Below are positions 24,058 to 35,980 of a DNA stretch of 64,000 nucleotides, in pieces; the first letter of the stretch is position 1, and each line of letters opens with the position of its first letter. This DNA is from Tomocerus qinae (taxonomy: Eukaryota > Arthropoda > Collembola > Entomobryomorpha > Tomoceridae): assembly GCA_020055645.1 (NCBI GenBank), contig CM034546.1:124145875-124209874 (forward strand). Reading direction: 5' to 3'. The notes beneath the pieces are model-generated. The model was not told the origin of the DNA, made no database searches, and saw only the letters and a program-made list of their open reading frames with translations. Position numbers and translations under genes: made by a program.

Positions 24058-25405
24058 TGGATTCTCTCTCTTAAGAAAACGAAGAAAACAAGACTTGTTT
24101 ATTTACGACGACGAGCGAATTAATTTGTCGCCAAAATCCTACTGCGTAGAAAGAAGTTTTGTTTTTGTTTGTGTGCAGTTGTGTCGATGGTGGGGAGAGA
24201 AATGATATCACAGCTGAATGGAGATATTTCACGGCATATATCTTGTTCTTGAAATAGGGAGCTACTGCTGGAGGTAGGTTTGTAGGTAACGTAAATGCAT
24301 TGGCCTAGCTTAAAGTAAACTTGTTCAATCTCGCACTCATCCCGGAGAAATCAATAAAGGGGACAGGACAACTGCCTACTCATTTCTAAAGATGAGTTCC
24401 ACTTCCACCACTTTTACAATCCTGCAATGAAATCTTTTAGCTCTCCTTCTATTCTTCTCCTCCATGTCACCTCTTCCCTGCTAAATCATACATTTGGTTA
24501 CATTCCCTCGCATCGCTCCTCCAGCCTCCAGCCCCATTTTCCCTGGGCTCAGGTGCTTTATTACAGATATTTGCACTTTGACTATTTTATCCTGCAAAAT
24601 CAGAGCATCGGATTGTATACAATTATACTACATTTAGAGGTACATTCTGGCAACAGGTCTATTGCGTAGCATAGGAAAAGTATTCAGGTACTTTTGAAGG
24701 ATGCTGATCTCGATGGGTGAAAGTACGAGTACGCAGGTATTCTTTTTAACTACCTAATCACGAGCAGAAGATTGGACATTTCTTTCTTTTCATGGTAATT
24801 ATTTCGTGTGGGTTGAATCTTGATAACGAAAAACAGAATAATAGGCAATAGACTGATGACTTTCAATTGACATTGACATGTGTCCTCATCCTGTGTTGGT
24901 GTAAGCACCGCCCCTTAACCTACTTCTTACAATGAACAGTTTCCTATAAATATGACACCCATAGAGAAAATAAATGACGTTTGTTTTCTTCTCAATGTCA
25001 CATCTATCTGGCATTGCTCCGAATGTCTATGTAATCTGACAAAGACTGTGAAATGTTTTAATGAGTGGCTTCATCTTTTATCTTGTAGGTTTTGAGAAAT
25101 GAGGAGAAAGAAAACAGAATGGGAAAATTTACATTACCAGCCATTTCTCCTAACGAATTTTCATTCTCATACTATCCTTCTGTGGTTGACTCGTTTTACT
25201 TCACAATTTTATAATTAAAAGTCCTTCATTTCTCTCTCGTACTTATTCAAACAGATATTTGACTTAATTCAGCTACTTTGGTGCATCTATGACTTATGAC
25301 AGTGCTATCACATGCTACTATATTTGTTGTATTGAAATAATGATGATAATAAATCTGAAGAATGAATTTTATGTTGATGTGAATTTTTTTTATTTATTTC
25401 CTGAT
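24058..25405. other. Intergenic stretch upstream of the SIAH-like gene
   Basis: Contains the promoter region of the SIAH-like gene and the 3' side of the next minus-strand gene. No further exons are seen. Confidence 0.4.
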
Positions 25406-27131
25406 TTAAATTAAACCTTCGACAACATTAGCTTGATTAGTTTTTTTCAAGCTCGCGCCAGTATTTGGAATCCAAACCATTGCCTTTGCTTGTGCTTCTG
25501 CTGGTTTAGCATTAATTACCATTTCAGCAGCCTCCTTTTCAGTAACTGTTGCTTCCATATCTTCACAATCAGATAGAAAGCTCTGATGAGCAACTGGGTC
25601 AAGAGGTATGTCGTGTGATACTGTAATTAGCCCTGCATCATAGAGCCTCTTAATTGTCTGATGAGCATATGCCATCGTCCCAACCAAATTATCAAATGTA
25701 TCGCAGGATAATTTTTGTTTACAAAATCTGCAGCATCTGTTTGGTTTATCAGTGTAGCTGAATTTGATTAGAAAGACTGGATGAAATAGCGTTAACGATC
25801 CAAAATGGCTTTCCAAACCTTAAGATACAGCATAACAATATTATTAAAAACCGCCCACAATTTCGTTTATTATTTTGGATGTAGAAAATTACCGTCAATG
25901 TCGTCCAACCATCCCTTGCAAAAATAATAGTTTCTTGCCGGGTTTACAGTGCTCTTGCAACCTCTCACAACGCCATCGGCTAATTGACGTGAATTGGATA
26001 GACAAAATCGATATACACCTGTTTCAGGAGAAAGCTCGATTTCTGTAAGTAAATATAAATATATCTTTCAACTACCAAATCTTTGTAATTGTGTAAATAA
26101 ACGATTTAAATTAAAAATACTTACTTTGGCTTTCGTTTGCAGAGTCCGCAGCTTCTGGACCATCGTTTAGTTGTTGTACTTTATAAAATTCTGCATTGGT
26201 GTGTAGCGATTTCACTGCTTCAGATGCTTGAGCAGCAGCAAACCAACTATCTTTAGCACTCATTGTTGGACCATCTGCAATAATAGATAAATAGAACAAT
26301 TTGTACCTTGAATTGGAAAAGAAATGCAATTAAAGAGAGTAAAACACAAAAGGAGCTAAGAAAAAATTTCTACTCCTGATTTCTTCCTACGGCAAGGAAG
26401 TACGTATAAGGTAATAGGTATAAGTATATACCTATTACTATATGCCTACTATTATTTTTATACTAGGTATTAATATCCTAGTAAAAGTTTGGAGAAAACA
26501 TCTGGATAAACAAGATCTACGTTTTATTCTCGATTTCAATATGAATTATAAATACTATTCACTGATAATCATACCCATAATATCTGGGAGCAACAATAAC
26601 TGAAATCTGCAACAGTATTAGAATTGTGCAATGTACTGACTACTGACTGACTTATCGGATAAATGTCTGTAGGAGGATCAAACTGAGTTTTGCGATCTAC
26701 CCATCCATACGCTCTAGGTCGAAATAAATATAAATGGCGTTTATCTGCGTCTTTGAGGGTTTTCTAAGTAAAGTGCTAATATTTCATATCTAGGAGATAC
26801 ATAGTAGAGTGTAGAGTCAGAGAGTAGGCTGTAAGCCCATTTGTTGCTTATTGGTTTTAAATTGCGTACATGTAGAGCTTGTGCAGAAAATCATGAGATG
26901 AGAGACAGCGTCTTGATCTACTCTTGGTAAATTAGCTGTACGTGTACGTGGCACTCGGAAGCAAACATATTCGATCTCTTCTTCAGTTCCACCTTCTCCT
27001 ATTCTGCAGTTATGAAATCCCATGTCATCTGCACAAGTCTTTATTATTGTCGTCTTCAGCTTTCCATATACTTCTCCTTTGCTATAACTGTCAGCATCAA
27101 TCTCCTTCACAGGGAGTTCCGCTTTCTCCAT
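25406..27131 (-). CDS. Unrecognised multi-exon gene with a Cys-rich C-terminal half
   Basis: Three minus-strand exons join well: 26274-26125, 26042-25893 and 25776-25406, all in phase 1, ending at TAA. They encode about 220 residues: an Ala/Asn-rich part (DSWFAAAQASEAVKSLH), a block with CKSTVNPARNYYFCKGWLDDI, a CCRFCKQKLSC cluster, then HQTIKRLYDAGLITVSHDI and an acidic/Ala-rich tail. A likely first exon lies at 27131-about 26850, beginning MEKAELPVKEIDADSYSKG and containing CADDMGFHNCRIGEGG. Its donor is uncertain; several gtac-type donors give the needed phase 1. The cysteine spacing suggests metal binding but matches no finger I know. It sits between the SIAH-like and TAZ genes in the same orientation. 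Confidence 0.55.
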
Positions 27132-29846
27132 CTAAAGTTTAAACACTAGGGGGATACACGCGTCACTTCGTAGATTTGCGTATATGAGTAGATTCGTAAA
27201 ATATGGGAAAGTGCATCAAAATTAAAACAAGCCACCGATCAGAATATTTTTCTTTGAGTATAGTGTAGAGGCTACTCAACCATGACTGATGAAAATAGCG
27301 CGCTAACGAAAATTGAAAAAATTCTATTATATAATCGTAGACTGAGAAAAAATTTTCCATCTATGTATGGTAGGGCAGATTTAAATTTTACCGCGTTGAT
27401 CCAAGGGGGCATTATTATTACTATATATAATACCTTTTGAAATCGAGTCGCGAATGATGGGGGCTACTATACGAATCTACTCAAATACGAAATCTACGAA
27501 GCCACGCAGGTATACCCCTATTATTTATCGAAGGGAATACGCAAGTGCTAAAACGTTTTCAGAACTTAATTTCGTTAACAACTTAATTTTATTTCTGTGA
27601 TGGAAATTCTCTACGTCGAAACTTTAAACAATATAGTTCTGCTAAATAATATGAATCAGCTTATCAGAATGCGGCAAATTAACACAGAAGAATTTATACG
27701 GAAATGTCTTTAAAAGGATTTGCTTGCATCGTACAAATAAATACATATCTCAGGAATCATCCGCCTGATACTCAAATCTAAATCTGACGTTAGTCCTATT
27801 GTATAATCAAATGCATCACAAATAGATCATCAAGATATGGCATGTCAAAGGTTTCCATAAAATCGATTCCATTTAAAAATTGCACATATTCGTTTAATAT
27901 TCGTAATAAAATGTCGTACATATTATATGAAAGATAGTTTCGATATTGCATGGAGCAAGAATTGGATTTGCAATATTTTATTTTGGCACGGCTCCCTATC
28001 TACTATTGTATCTCTCACTCTCCATCCACAAAATAGTAGTAGAGAACGTAAATGAATATATAGAAAGTTTCCTGCGCATGCATGACCTACAATTGTGAAG
28101 CTTTAAATTTCAACTACATAAATCATTCATTCTTTGTTTAAAATAATGATTGAAGTTTTCTTGAAATCTAATTTTTTAAATAATTTAGGCTATATAATTA
28201 TTAAAATAATTATAATTCTGATTAATTTAAGTTGCAAATGTTTCTAGTAATTTTAATTTGGTACACACTACACACTACAGCCACATGCACACAGGAAATA
28301 GGTACTTACCTTCAGATTATAGCGTCTGACTACACTGGACAGAAAGTATAGCGGTATATAGTAGCTGACACGGGAAATGACACGAAATATTCAGCATCTT
28401 CTGTTTGTAGCTGAGGGAGAGAGAGAAAGTCTGTTCTCGATCAGTCAACCCTGGGATTCTCAGAAAGAAAGATCAGAAAGTATAGATCTCGTATGCATAG
28501 GAAAGGATATATCATATTAATTGTAAGTGAAAGCAAAGCGCAGATTCCACTCACATCCATAGCATCTCTTCTCAACACAAGAAATGGAAAATTTCTTGCA
28601 AACGCACGCAGCAGCGTTTCTGCGACTTATGCAGAGTGCTACTTTCACTCCACGGATTTCACAGCCACAATATCAACTGTTATAGCTTTCCTATTCTCTG
28701 ACACCAAATGATTATAACGCACGTTGTATGTTACAGTCCTAGGAGAAGTCATTGATATTGATGCGAGTAGTTTTCGTTTAATGCGGTTGAGTGATTCTCA
28801 ACCTAGCTTTAATTTGGTCCAGTTTTGTATTTTTGTCATACTGCAGCTCTGTATCTATTGATCGCCCTACATACTTGGAATGTTATCACTTTTTCACAAA
28901 ACTTTGGATTTTGACCAAATCCTCGATTGAAAAATTAAAACTCGAAGGAAATGTAGGACAAACATTCCTACTACTGTTAATACGATATAGTATATTAAAC
29001 CCAATAGACACTATAGGCCTACTTGGGATATATCGGGTATGCCATTACTAAAGTTTAGTGTCCTATATATAGGTAGTTGAATATTTAGAAATTATTTTAC
29101 ACAAAATATTATGTGAAATATAAAAGTAATAGAATACATAGTCCAAAAATGCAAAAATGATCTATTTAAAATTAATTAATAGTTAATTTTAATTAAAAGC
29201 CCTTAACTACCCATTAATTGTCAGAGTAAATTCTAAAATAAATGCTTCCATTTAACGTACGTTTATAAAATAGAATATTTTACAATTCATATATTGTGTC
29301 ATGAGTGGTAAGGTCAGTAACAATAAACAGACTTAATAATAACAATAGGTCGAAACAGAATTGCCATACTATGGTTTAATCAGGATTTTAATTATGATTT
29401 TTAATGAAAGTGGTACAATGTAATGATGTAATCAAATGAACTTGTATTCAAATTGCTTTGAGTATCACATTTCACTTTATTTAATAAATACGTCATCAAG
29501 GTAGATTTAAGACATCAAATTATACAAGTGTTAATGGTAAGTCTACAGAAATTGTCACATAACTTAACAAAACATGTAAAAATGTGAGGTAATGGCTACT
29601 TATCTAGTGGGTCCCTTCTTTCCATCAAAAATCGAAATGTTAATTACAATACAGTTTTAACTTTGCAACTGAGATTATTTCGAACTATGAGAAGAAAGAG
29701 GAACACTTAGATATTGAACGCAAAGGTACACACATCAAACTGTAAATGATTTTCAGCAGAAATCCAAAACAATGACAACATTTCTGGGATTGTAAAAAAA
29801 CAGATCTTGGAATTACATAATTTAAGGTTTTGTAAATTGGGAGTGT
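27132..29846. other. AT-rich intergenic stretch
   Basis: Open frames at 27163-27360 (-), 28493-28711 (+) and 28791-29051 (+) show no family similarity or splice structure. No repeat of note was seen. Confidence 0.4.
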
Positions 29847-30281
29847 TTAATTAGATTGAATATTCTTGCAAGCCACTCTTCTTACAGGAGCACAGACAAA
29901 ACAACTTTTGTTGACGCAAGACTTGTAATGTGCAATGAGTTCCCGTGAAGATTCGCAGTGAGGAAACATGCAATTGTCTAAGTCCTTGCAGTATCGCATG
30001 TGGCTAATAGTTTCTTTCATTACTTGACAATAAGGGAGATTACACTGCAAAAAATATAAAAATTAATCTCTACTTCTTTACCAAATGAAAATAAACAATT
30101 TGCAAAAAGAACTTACTCTGTAAGTATTTTCCGTATCTAAAATTTCTTTAACTTGACAATTGTGAGCGTGGAGAATGAGGACGAGTTGTTGTTGAAGAAT
30201 CTTCTCCGAATTAGAAATAGTTTGTTTTGGGGAAGTGACATTGACATCTTCCACTGCGATAAAATCTTGTTGTGGAGCCAT
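29847..30281 (-). CDS. Stand-alone TAZ1 zinc-binding domain protein
   Basis: Two minus-strand exons, 30281-30117 and 30044-29847, join in phase 0 (gtaagt donor, tttttgcag acceptor) to give 120 residues. After a 25-residue leader the protein is a single TAZ domain. The three HCCC zinc sites are complete: H38/C42/C56/C61, H70/C74/C80/C85 and H94/C98/C103/C106, with LQQQLVLILHAHNC and CNLPYC being close to the TAZ1 domain of CBP/p300. In CBP/p300 this domain binds activation domains of transcription factors such as HIF and STAT proteins. Here there is no KIX, bromodomain or acetyltransferase, and the stop codon follows shortly after the domain. It could act as a competitor or adaptor in transcription; that is inference. 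Confidence 0.9.
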
Positions 30282-31243
30282 TATTGCCAAAACTTTGCAA
30301 CTTTGTAACTCAAACAAAATAGAAATAACAATTTGATATAAATTCCAAGTATAGATTGAATAGTGAACTAGATACTCAGTTTTAGAAGTTGTATTAAGCT
30401 CTGTGTCCAATTTCCTAGTGAAGGATTTGTATAAAAGTTAACCTTGTATTTATATACCTGTATAAATATACGTCATACCATTACGTAGGATGTGAATGGT
30501 ACATAGTACAATTAAAACTAAGACTTAGGTACCTACCAACACATTTTGCATAGCAAAAAGAAAAAAATTGCAAACTTGTGTATATACCTGTGAAGGAGAG
30601 GATCATCGGGAAATTCGTAGTGGGTATAAGGGAAATAATTGTAGTAGTACGAAGTAATTGCAGACGTGGGAATGTCTTAGGTGAGTTTCTACGATGACGC
30701 CCTCAGTATATAGGAGATCTACTCTGCAATGCGCTATGTGTTTTATTACCGGCCGGTAATTGTTCTTATCAAATGGCCAGTCGACCGTGCTATGGCTCTT
30801 GTTAGTATACAATGAGAATTTCTATAGCCAAATACACTGAGAAATCCCCGATTTTTTTGCTGTTTTACGTGCTAACGTGTACAAAAGCAAATCAAATTTT
30901 TTCGCTTGGTCCATACTCTTTAATCTATATTGATAACCATAAGGAATGTACATACCTTTAGTTAGTCCATAGCATTTCCTTTGTAATTTCATTTCACTAC
31001 TGGGTATTTTATTTTTATAACTAGTATGGTGAGAATACGTGGGCTTTCCACACACAAACACACCATCATAGTGCCTCTTATCATTGGTGATGTACATGAC
31101 CTTTCGTGACTTGAATTGCTCCTTACTGCAAAATCAGAATCTTTCGATACAGTATAAGAACATGGCACCATAACCATAATATAATTGTAAGCCTAGTATA
31201 TAATATAATTTTTTACCAAAGAAATATTCTACTCGTGGTCACT
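30282..31243. other. Intergenic stretch upstream of the TAZ gene
   Basis: No exon is supported. Minus-strand open frames at 30603-31177 overlap each other in different frames and have no family features. Confidence 0.3.
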
Positions 31244-31691
31244 CATGCTAGTTTCTGGCTCGATTTTTTGGCGAGCCGAGCCGAGCCGGTGGCTCGGTCG
31301 AAATTTTTTTGTAGGCCTGGCTCGGCTCGGCTCGCTGAAATTTTTTATAGACCTGGCTCGGCTCGGCTCGCCCATTTAGATGATGAGGCTCGGCTCGCCC
31401 TTGCCTTGGCCGGCTCGCTCAAAACTATTTCCCGCCGTTTTTATTTTAAACCTATTCTTTTTATTTTATTCTTAACCATTAGTGGCTCGATTTTTCAGCG
31501 AGCCGAGCCAAGCCAGTGGCTCGGCTCGGTCGAAATTTTTTGATGAACCTGGCTCGGCTGGGCTCGGCTCGTCAAAATTTTTTTAATAGCTGGTTCGGCT
31601 CGCCAAAAATTTTTTTCAGGGTCTGGCTCGGCTTACTCAATGTTATTGGAGGCCAGTGGCTCGGCTCGGCTCGCTGACCTAAACTAGCATG
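31244..31691. mobile_element. GC-rich repetitive element with GGCTCGGCTCG arrays
   Basis: Ends are CATGCTAGTTT (31244-31254) and the exact inverse AAACTAGCATG (31681-31691). The interior is made of irregular units of GGCTCGGCTCGGCTCG separated by AAATTTTTT spacers. It is sharply different in composition from its surroundings and has no real coding content. Confidence 0.7.
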
Positions 31692-33427
31692 TCTGCTCGT
31701 GATCGTGGTAGCTCTTTAACTAATAGTAACAATATTACAAGCAATGTTACGATGTGCCTACTTACCATTTATCCAAATACAGATAAATCCAATGTGGCCT
31801 GAGGATACTATTTGGAATCTACAGAGCGTCTTCTACGTTGCGTAATATCCTATTACTATCTGGATAAATATTTTTAATTTCATTGTTTGTAAATACTATT
31901 TTGTTTACTATTTGTTATTACACTTTTTAGTCGACTACTTTAAAGGTTTACCCAAACATGTTGTTTAAGATGCACGAAATCAAAAACTAACTTCATTTAC
32001 CATTCGGCATGAAATTCTCTAGCCTTTGGCAAGAAAACTGAATAATTCAATCTTTGCCGATTGAAAACACATTTAGAAACATTGACATGCGTGATTTTCT
32101 ATGCTTTAAAAATTCCCGCAAGCTATGTAAATATTGTGCTCAACTTGAGCTCATTCGCCACAATTTGGGTCGCTAGAACTGAAGTTATAAAATAGCTATG
32201 AAGACAAGTAATGCTTAACGGTTCAAAAAAGCTAACAATATTCCAGGGTACCGGGGGAGAATAAAATTTCAAAATTTTATATTGATAACTGAATCTAATG
32301 TCGAAAAATCACCACTAACAGGAAACAAGTTATAAAATCCTCTTTTTTTGACATCTCTATTGTAGAATTGGAGGATCATTGCTTTCGAAAATGCTTTCAT
32401 GTAATTTAGTACAATTAAACTAGCCCTGAAAGTTCGAGCATCCTTATGTAAGCACCACACTGGTGTGACCGTTACTAATAACTTAAGATTGTGCAGGGGA
32501 TAATTAGCAGAGTGAAGAACTTTCCACTTCGAGTGCAGCATCTCCGAAAGCGATGGATACACCGTTTACATAGAGTGAAATCATGTAGGTACCATACACG
32601 AAAGTATAAAGTTATTGTTAAGACCTACGAAATTAATTGTTATCACCATAGGTGGCCGATATAATAAGCCTGTCCAAGTAGGTGAAACAATATTTTTCAA
32701 GGTGAAATAGTATTATGTTATCACAGTTTTCAGTGTGCAGTGTTGTTTGAGATTTTGAAACACCTGGAATTACTCAAGTGCTTTTATTAGTAGCATTTGC
32801 ATGTATTTTTACGCCTAACTCCAGTCCAAGGTTGAAAAAAGAGTAAATAAGCGTTGTCCTTGTCTATTGACGATAAACCGGAAGAGTGGCCACATTTTTA
32901 GCATAATAAGTTAATGGCTTGCAATTTGCAGTCCCTAATAACTTAATAGTGTTGGATATATTTTATTTAACATCAGTCTTCGTTTTGAATGTTTTGAGAA
33001 ATTGTCCCTGAAATTGTAATTAACGGCAAAGTTAGGACAACAAAAAATGCTTAGACGGTAAACATTTTTGTTTAGAAAATAAGATTTTTCAGAATTTGTT
33101 CTAAGATAGTTGTTTTTTGATTTTATATCTGTTCGAAGATTATTTGCTGACACTCTAAAATTAACTGATTCGGTTGTACTAATTAGACTTCAAACTTACG
33201 AAGTTAACTAATTTTTAACTTTAAGCGGCAAAAAACTATCTATGAAATTAAATGCATTTTTATAGAACATAGCAGAATGCGGAATAAAATTTAAATTGGG
33301 TGTAAAGAGACAAATAGTCCGTATATTTACTTGTTATTTCTTACAACACTTCGTCACCAAAAAACTGCATGATATTTAAAAATTTAAATCTTTCTAAAGA
33401 CTTAAAGTTATATAGCTACAGGGGCGC
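31692..33427. other. Intergenic stretch including the 3' flank of sulfotransferase A
   Basis: From about 32525 to 32900 the sequence (CTTCGAGTGCAGCATCTCCG and following) matches 35435-35770 downstream of sulfotransferase B, so it belongs to the duplicated unit. An open frame at 32269-32562 (-) is not supported by anything else. Confidence 0.5.
32525..32900. repeat. Duplicated 3' flank of the sulfotransferase unit, copy A
   Basis: Shares CTTCGAGTGCAGCATCTCCG, CACACCTGGAATTACTCA-type and AAGCGTTGTCCTTGT words in the same order as copy B at 35435-35770. It marks the extent of the tandem duplication that made the two genes (about 2.9 kb offset). Confidence 0.8.
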
Positions 33428-34988
33428 TTAATTTTCAGATAGAAACGGGTACAATCCCTCAATTTTGTTTTCCATTATCCACGAATTTAATAACTCCACT
33501 TGATTTGGAGATATTTCTTCTTTCCATGTGCCAACTTTACCTTTCCTTAAGAATTTGTTTTTCCGTTCTATGCCATGCTGTCGGCACTGGCTACTGGTAT
33601 AGTCATCGTAGTTGGCCGCAGGATTATTTCTCATGTTCTCAAAGCTTAAATGCTCAGCTAACTTTAACTTATCATTTTCCGATAAAGTTTTACCCAAAAA
33701 TGTCGAAATCTTTTCCAATTCTGAAGTCAAGTCCTTGAAACAGTAACAAAAAATCTCAACACAGTCTAATTAATTTTCTACTTAACCCAAAGCAGTTTCC
33801 AAGCAGTTTCTGCATTATATTTTTACCTTTTTCATTGCTTCGTATGTAAGGAAAAGTATATTCGGTTGATTTCTGATTTCCCAAACTTCTTTTATGTGAG
33901 GAAAATACGGACCGTACATAACTATAGTAAACAAATAATTTTTTTCATTTATATCTTCAATTTAAGGTCGTGGACTAATTATCATAATCCAATTATCTCG
34001 TAGAGAGATAATTAGATATTTTTCCCTTTTGCTTACTTTACTGCTTACACAATAAATAATAAGTATTATTTTGAACTCACAAACTCCAGCAATGAGTTCT
34101 TCTACGCAATCGTCTAGTGTTCCTAAGTAATTCTCCCAGGTCACCCGAAAATGATACCAAGACACGCAAATATCCTTTGGCTCTCTAGCTACATAAATTA
34201 TTCTTGCTTTCTTTTCTCCTGTTCTAATTTGTTTTGGTAGCATATTAAAAGGGAGATGGGTTTTGATGACTCTCGGCGATTTCAATTGTTGCACCAAATC
34301 AAATGAAGTTTCTGTAATTATTGATCCATCCTCTTTGGTAAACACAATGGGCTCACCATTTTTACTCCCTCGCATGGATGAAATTAAAGCCGAATTTCTG
34401 AATAAAAGAAATAGAATTGTAGAACTTTTAGTAGGATTTCGTTCATAATTGCATTAACAAGTTAAAATCAATAGGACACACAACAATTAAGATCCAGACA
34501 GGTAAACTTAGGATCGGGCGTTAAAATTGTGTTTGGGAAAATGGCGAATATGTATAGATAGATATTTAATTACTCAAAATATGGTGAACGTTGAAGGAGA
34601 GGTAATTTAGCGCCCTCGTAATCTAAATCGTTTGCAATTAGCCATGCCATCTCCTGGGTCCAAGTCGTTCCTAAGCAAATTAAACATGCAAAGCTATTAT
34701 TAGTATGCTATAAAGCATTTTAAGTAGAATATATGCATTACAGTACCATTTTTTATTTGATAGCAGCAATGTTTTATTACCTGCTTTAGGATATGTGACA
34801 ACCCAAATGTCGTCATCTCGGACTTCAAATTCATCAATAATATCAAGATAATTGCCGAATGAGGGAGGTAAAAAACATTGGGCTGGTCCAAATTTAACAA
34901 AAATGTCTGGCCATACTGCTCCATTGAATGAGGATTTAAGTTTTTCCTTAAGGGGGCCGTCTTCCACTTCTTCGTATGGTTTGGCCAT
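33428..34988 (-). CDS. Cytosolic sulfotransferase A (SULT family)
   Basis: Five minus-strand exons: 34988-34781, 34670-34574, 34397-34081, 33921-33827, 33733-33428; 1023 nt, 340 residues, all phases consistent. The PAPS 5'-phosphosulfate loop TYPKAGTTW spans the exon 1/2 junction. The catalytic histidine lies in KTHLPFNMLP (about H149), the 3'-phosphate site in YVAREPKDICVSWYHF, and the C-terminal RKGKVGTWK matches the family RKGxxGDWK with D replaced by T. No signal peptide, so it should be cytosolic. It would transfer sulfate from PAPS to small alcohols, phenols or steroids; the substrate is unknown. Its tandem partner B lies 1 kb upstream (5' side) with the same exon sizes and phases. Confidence 0.95.
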
Positions 34989-35073
34989 GTCAAATATTAC
35001 ATGTAGTATAGAAACGGGTTTCTATAATATAATTGATACTATAAATAAAAATACAATTATTAATTGCAATATA

Positions 35074-35130
35074 CAGGGTGTTCGCGAAATATATACTACT
35101 TTTCAGATGACATGTTTCGCGGATACCCTG
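35074..35130. mobile_element. 57-bp mariner-type MITE
   Basis: Begins CAGGGTGTTCGCGAAAT and ends ATGTTTCGCGGATACCCTG; the outer parts are imperfect inverses. It is flanked by TA on both sides. Confidence 0.8.
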
Positions 35131-35434
35131 TAAATATCAATGATAATATTTAATAGGGCCCTATTTAAAAAAATATTTAAGTAGTATTAACGTGGGTGAT
35201 AGTGACAGACATTCATGCAGTGTCCAACTATACCCCACCCACCACTAATACTATACAACCTACTTAGTATGACTAAAATAATCTTCTATGATCGCTAATT
35301 AATTTGTATCATTTGTACCTATGAAAAGGTAATTTTGTAATAATCTGATAATGAATTTTTATTTTGTCAAATATTTTAATTATTCAATGTAGTAAAAACC
35401 AAACCTGTACTGACTAGCGTGAAGATGTTTTTAC

Positions 35435-35770
35435 TTCGAGTGCAGCATCTCCGAAAGTGATGGATTTTATAAAGAGTGAAATCATATACATATACGAAAG
35501 TACTTTAATATCAAGACCTATAAAATTAATTATCACTATAAGTATCTGATGTAAATAAACCTGTCCAAATGGTGAAACCATATTTTTCAAGGTATTATAG
35601 CATTAAGTTATCACAGTTATCAGAGGGGAAGGTTGTATGAGATTTTGACACACCTGGAATTACTCAGGTGCAATTATTGGTAGCATTATGCAATATTTGT
35701 GCGACTTGTGAACTTCACTTCCAGGTTGAAAACAGAATAAACAAGCGTTGTCCTTGTACATTTTCGATGA
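35435..35770. repeat. Duplicated 3' flank of the sulfotransferase unit, copy B
   Basis: Counterpart of 32525-32900, with single-base changes and small indels. Confidence 0.8.
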
Positions 35771-35980
35771 GACACGGTAAATATTTAGCAAGTGAAATTT
35801 CGCATGCGTCCCTATAATAATTTAATAGCTTTCCAAAAATGGAGCATAAGAATAGCGGAATAAAATGTGAATTGGGTGTAAAGAAATATTATATCGTCCG
35901 TATATTTACTTGACATTTTTTACAATGCTTCGTCGCCATAATTCTGACTGATTTTTAGAACTTAAAAGCCACAAGGAGAT

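Larger units (their letters stand above)
34989..35980. other. Spacer between the two sulfotransferase genes
   Basis: Contains a 57-bp MITE at 35074-35130 and the duplicated 3' flank of sulfotransferase B (35435-35770). No exon. Confidence 0.5.

Noticed and set aside
31235..31543. Arg/Ala-rich forward frame of 102 codons
   Set aside because: Translation of the GGCTCGGCTCG repeat.
32269..32562. 97-codon minus-strand frame ending near the duplicated sulfotransferase flank
   Set aside because: Not conserved in the duplicated copy at 35.4 kb and no family recognised.
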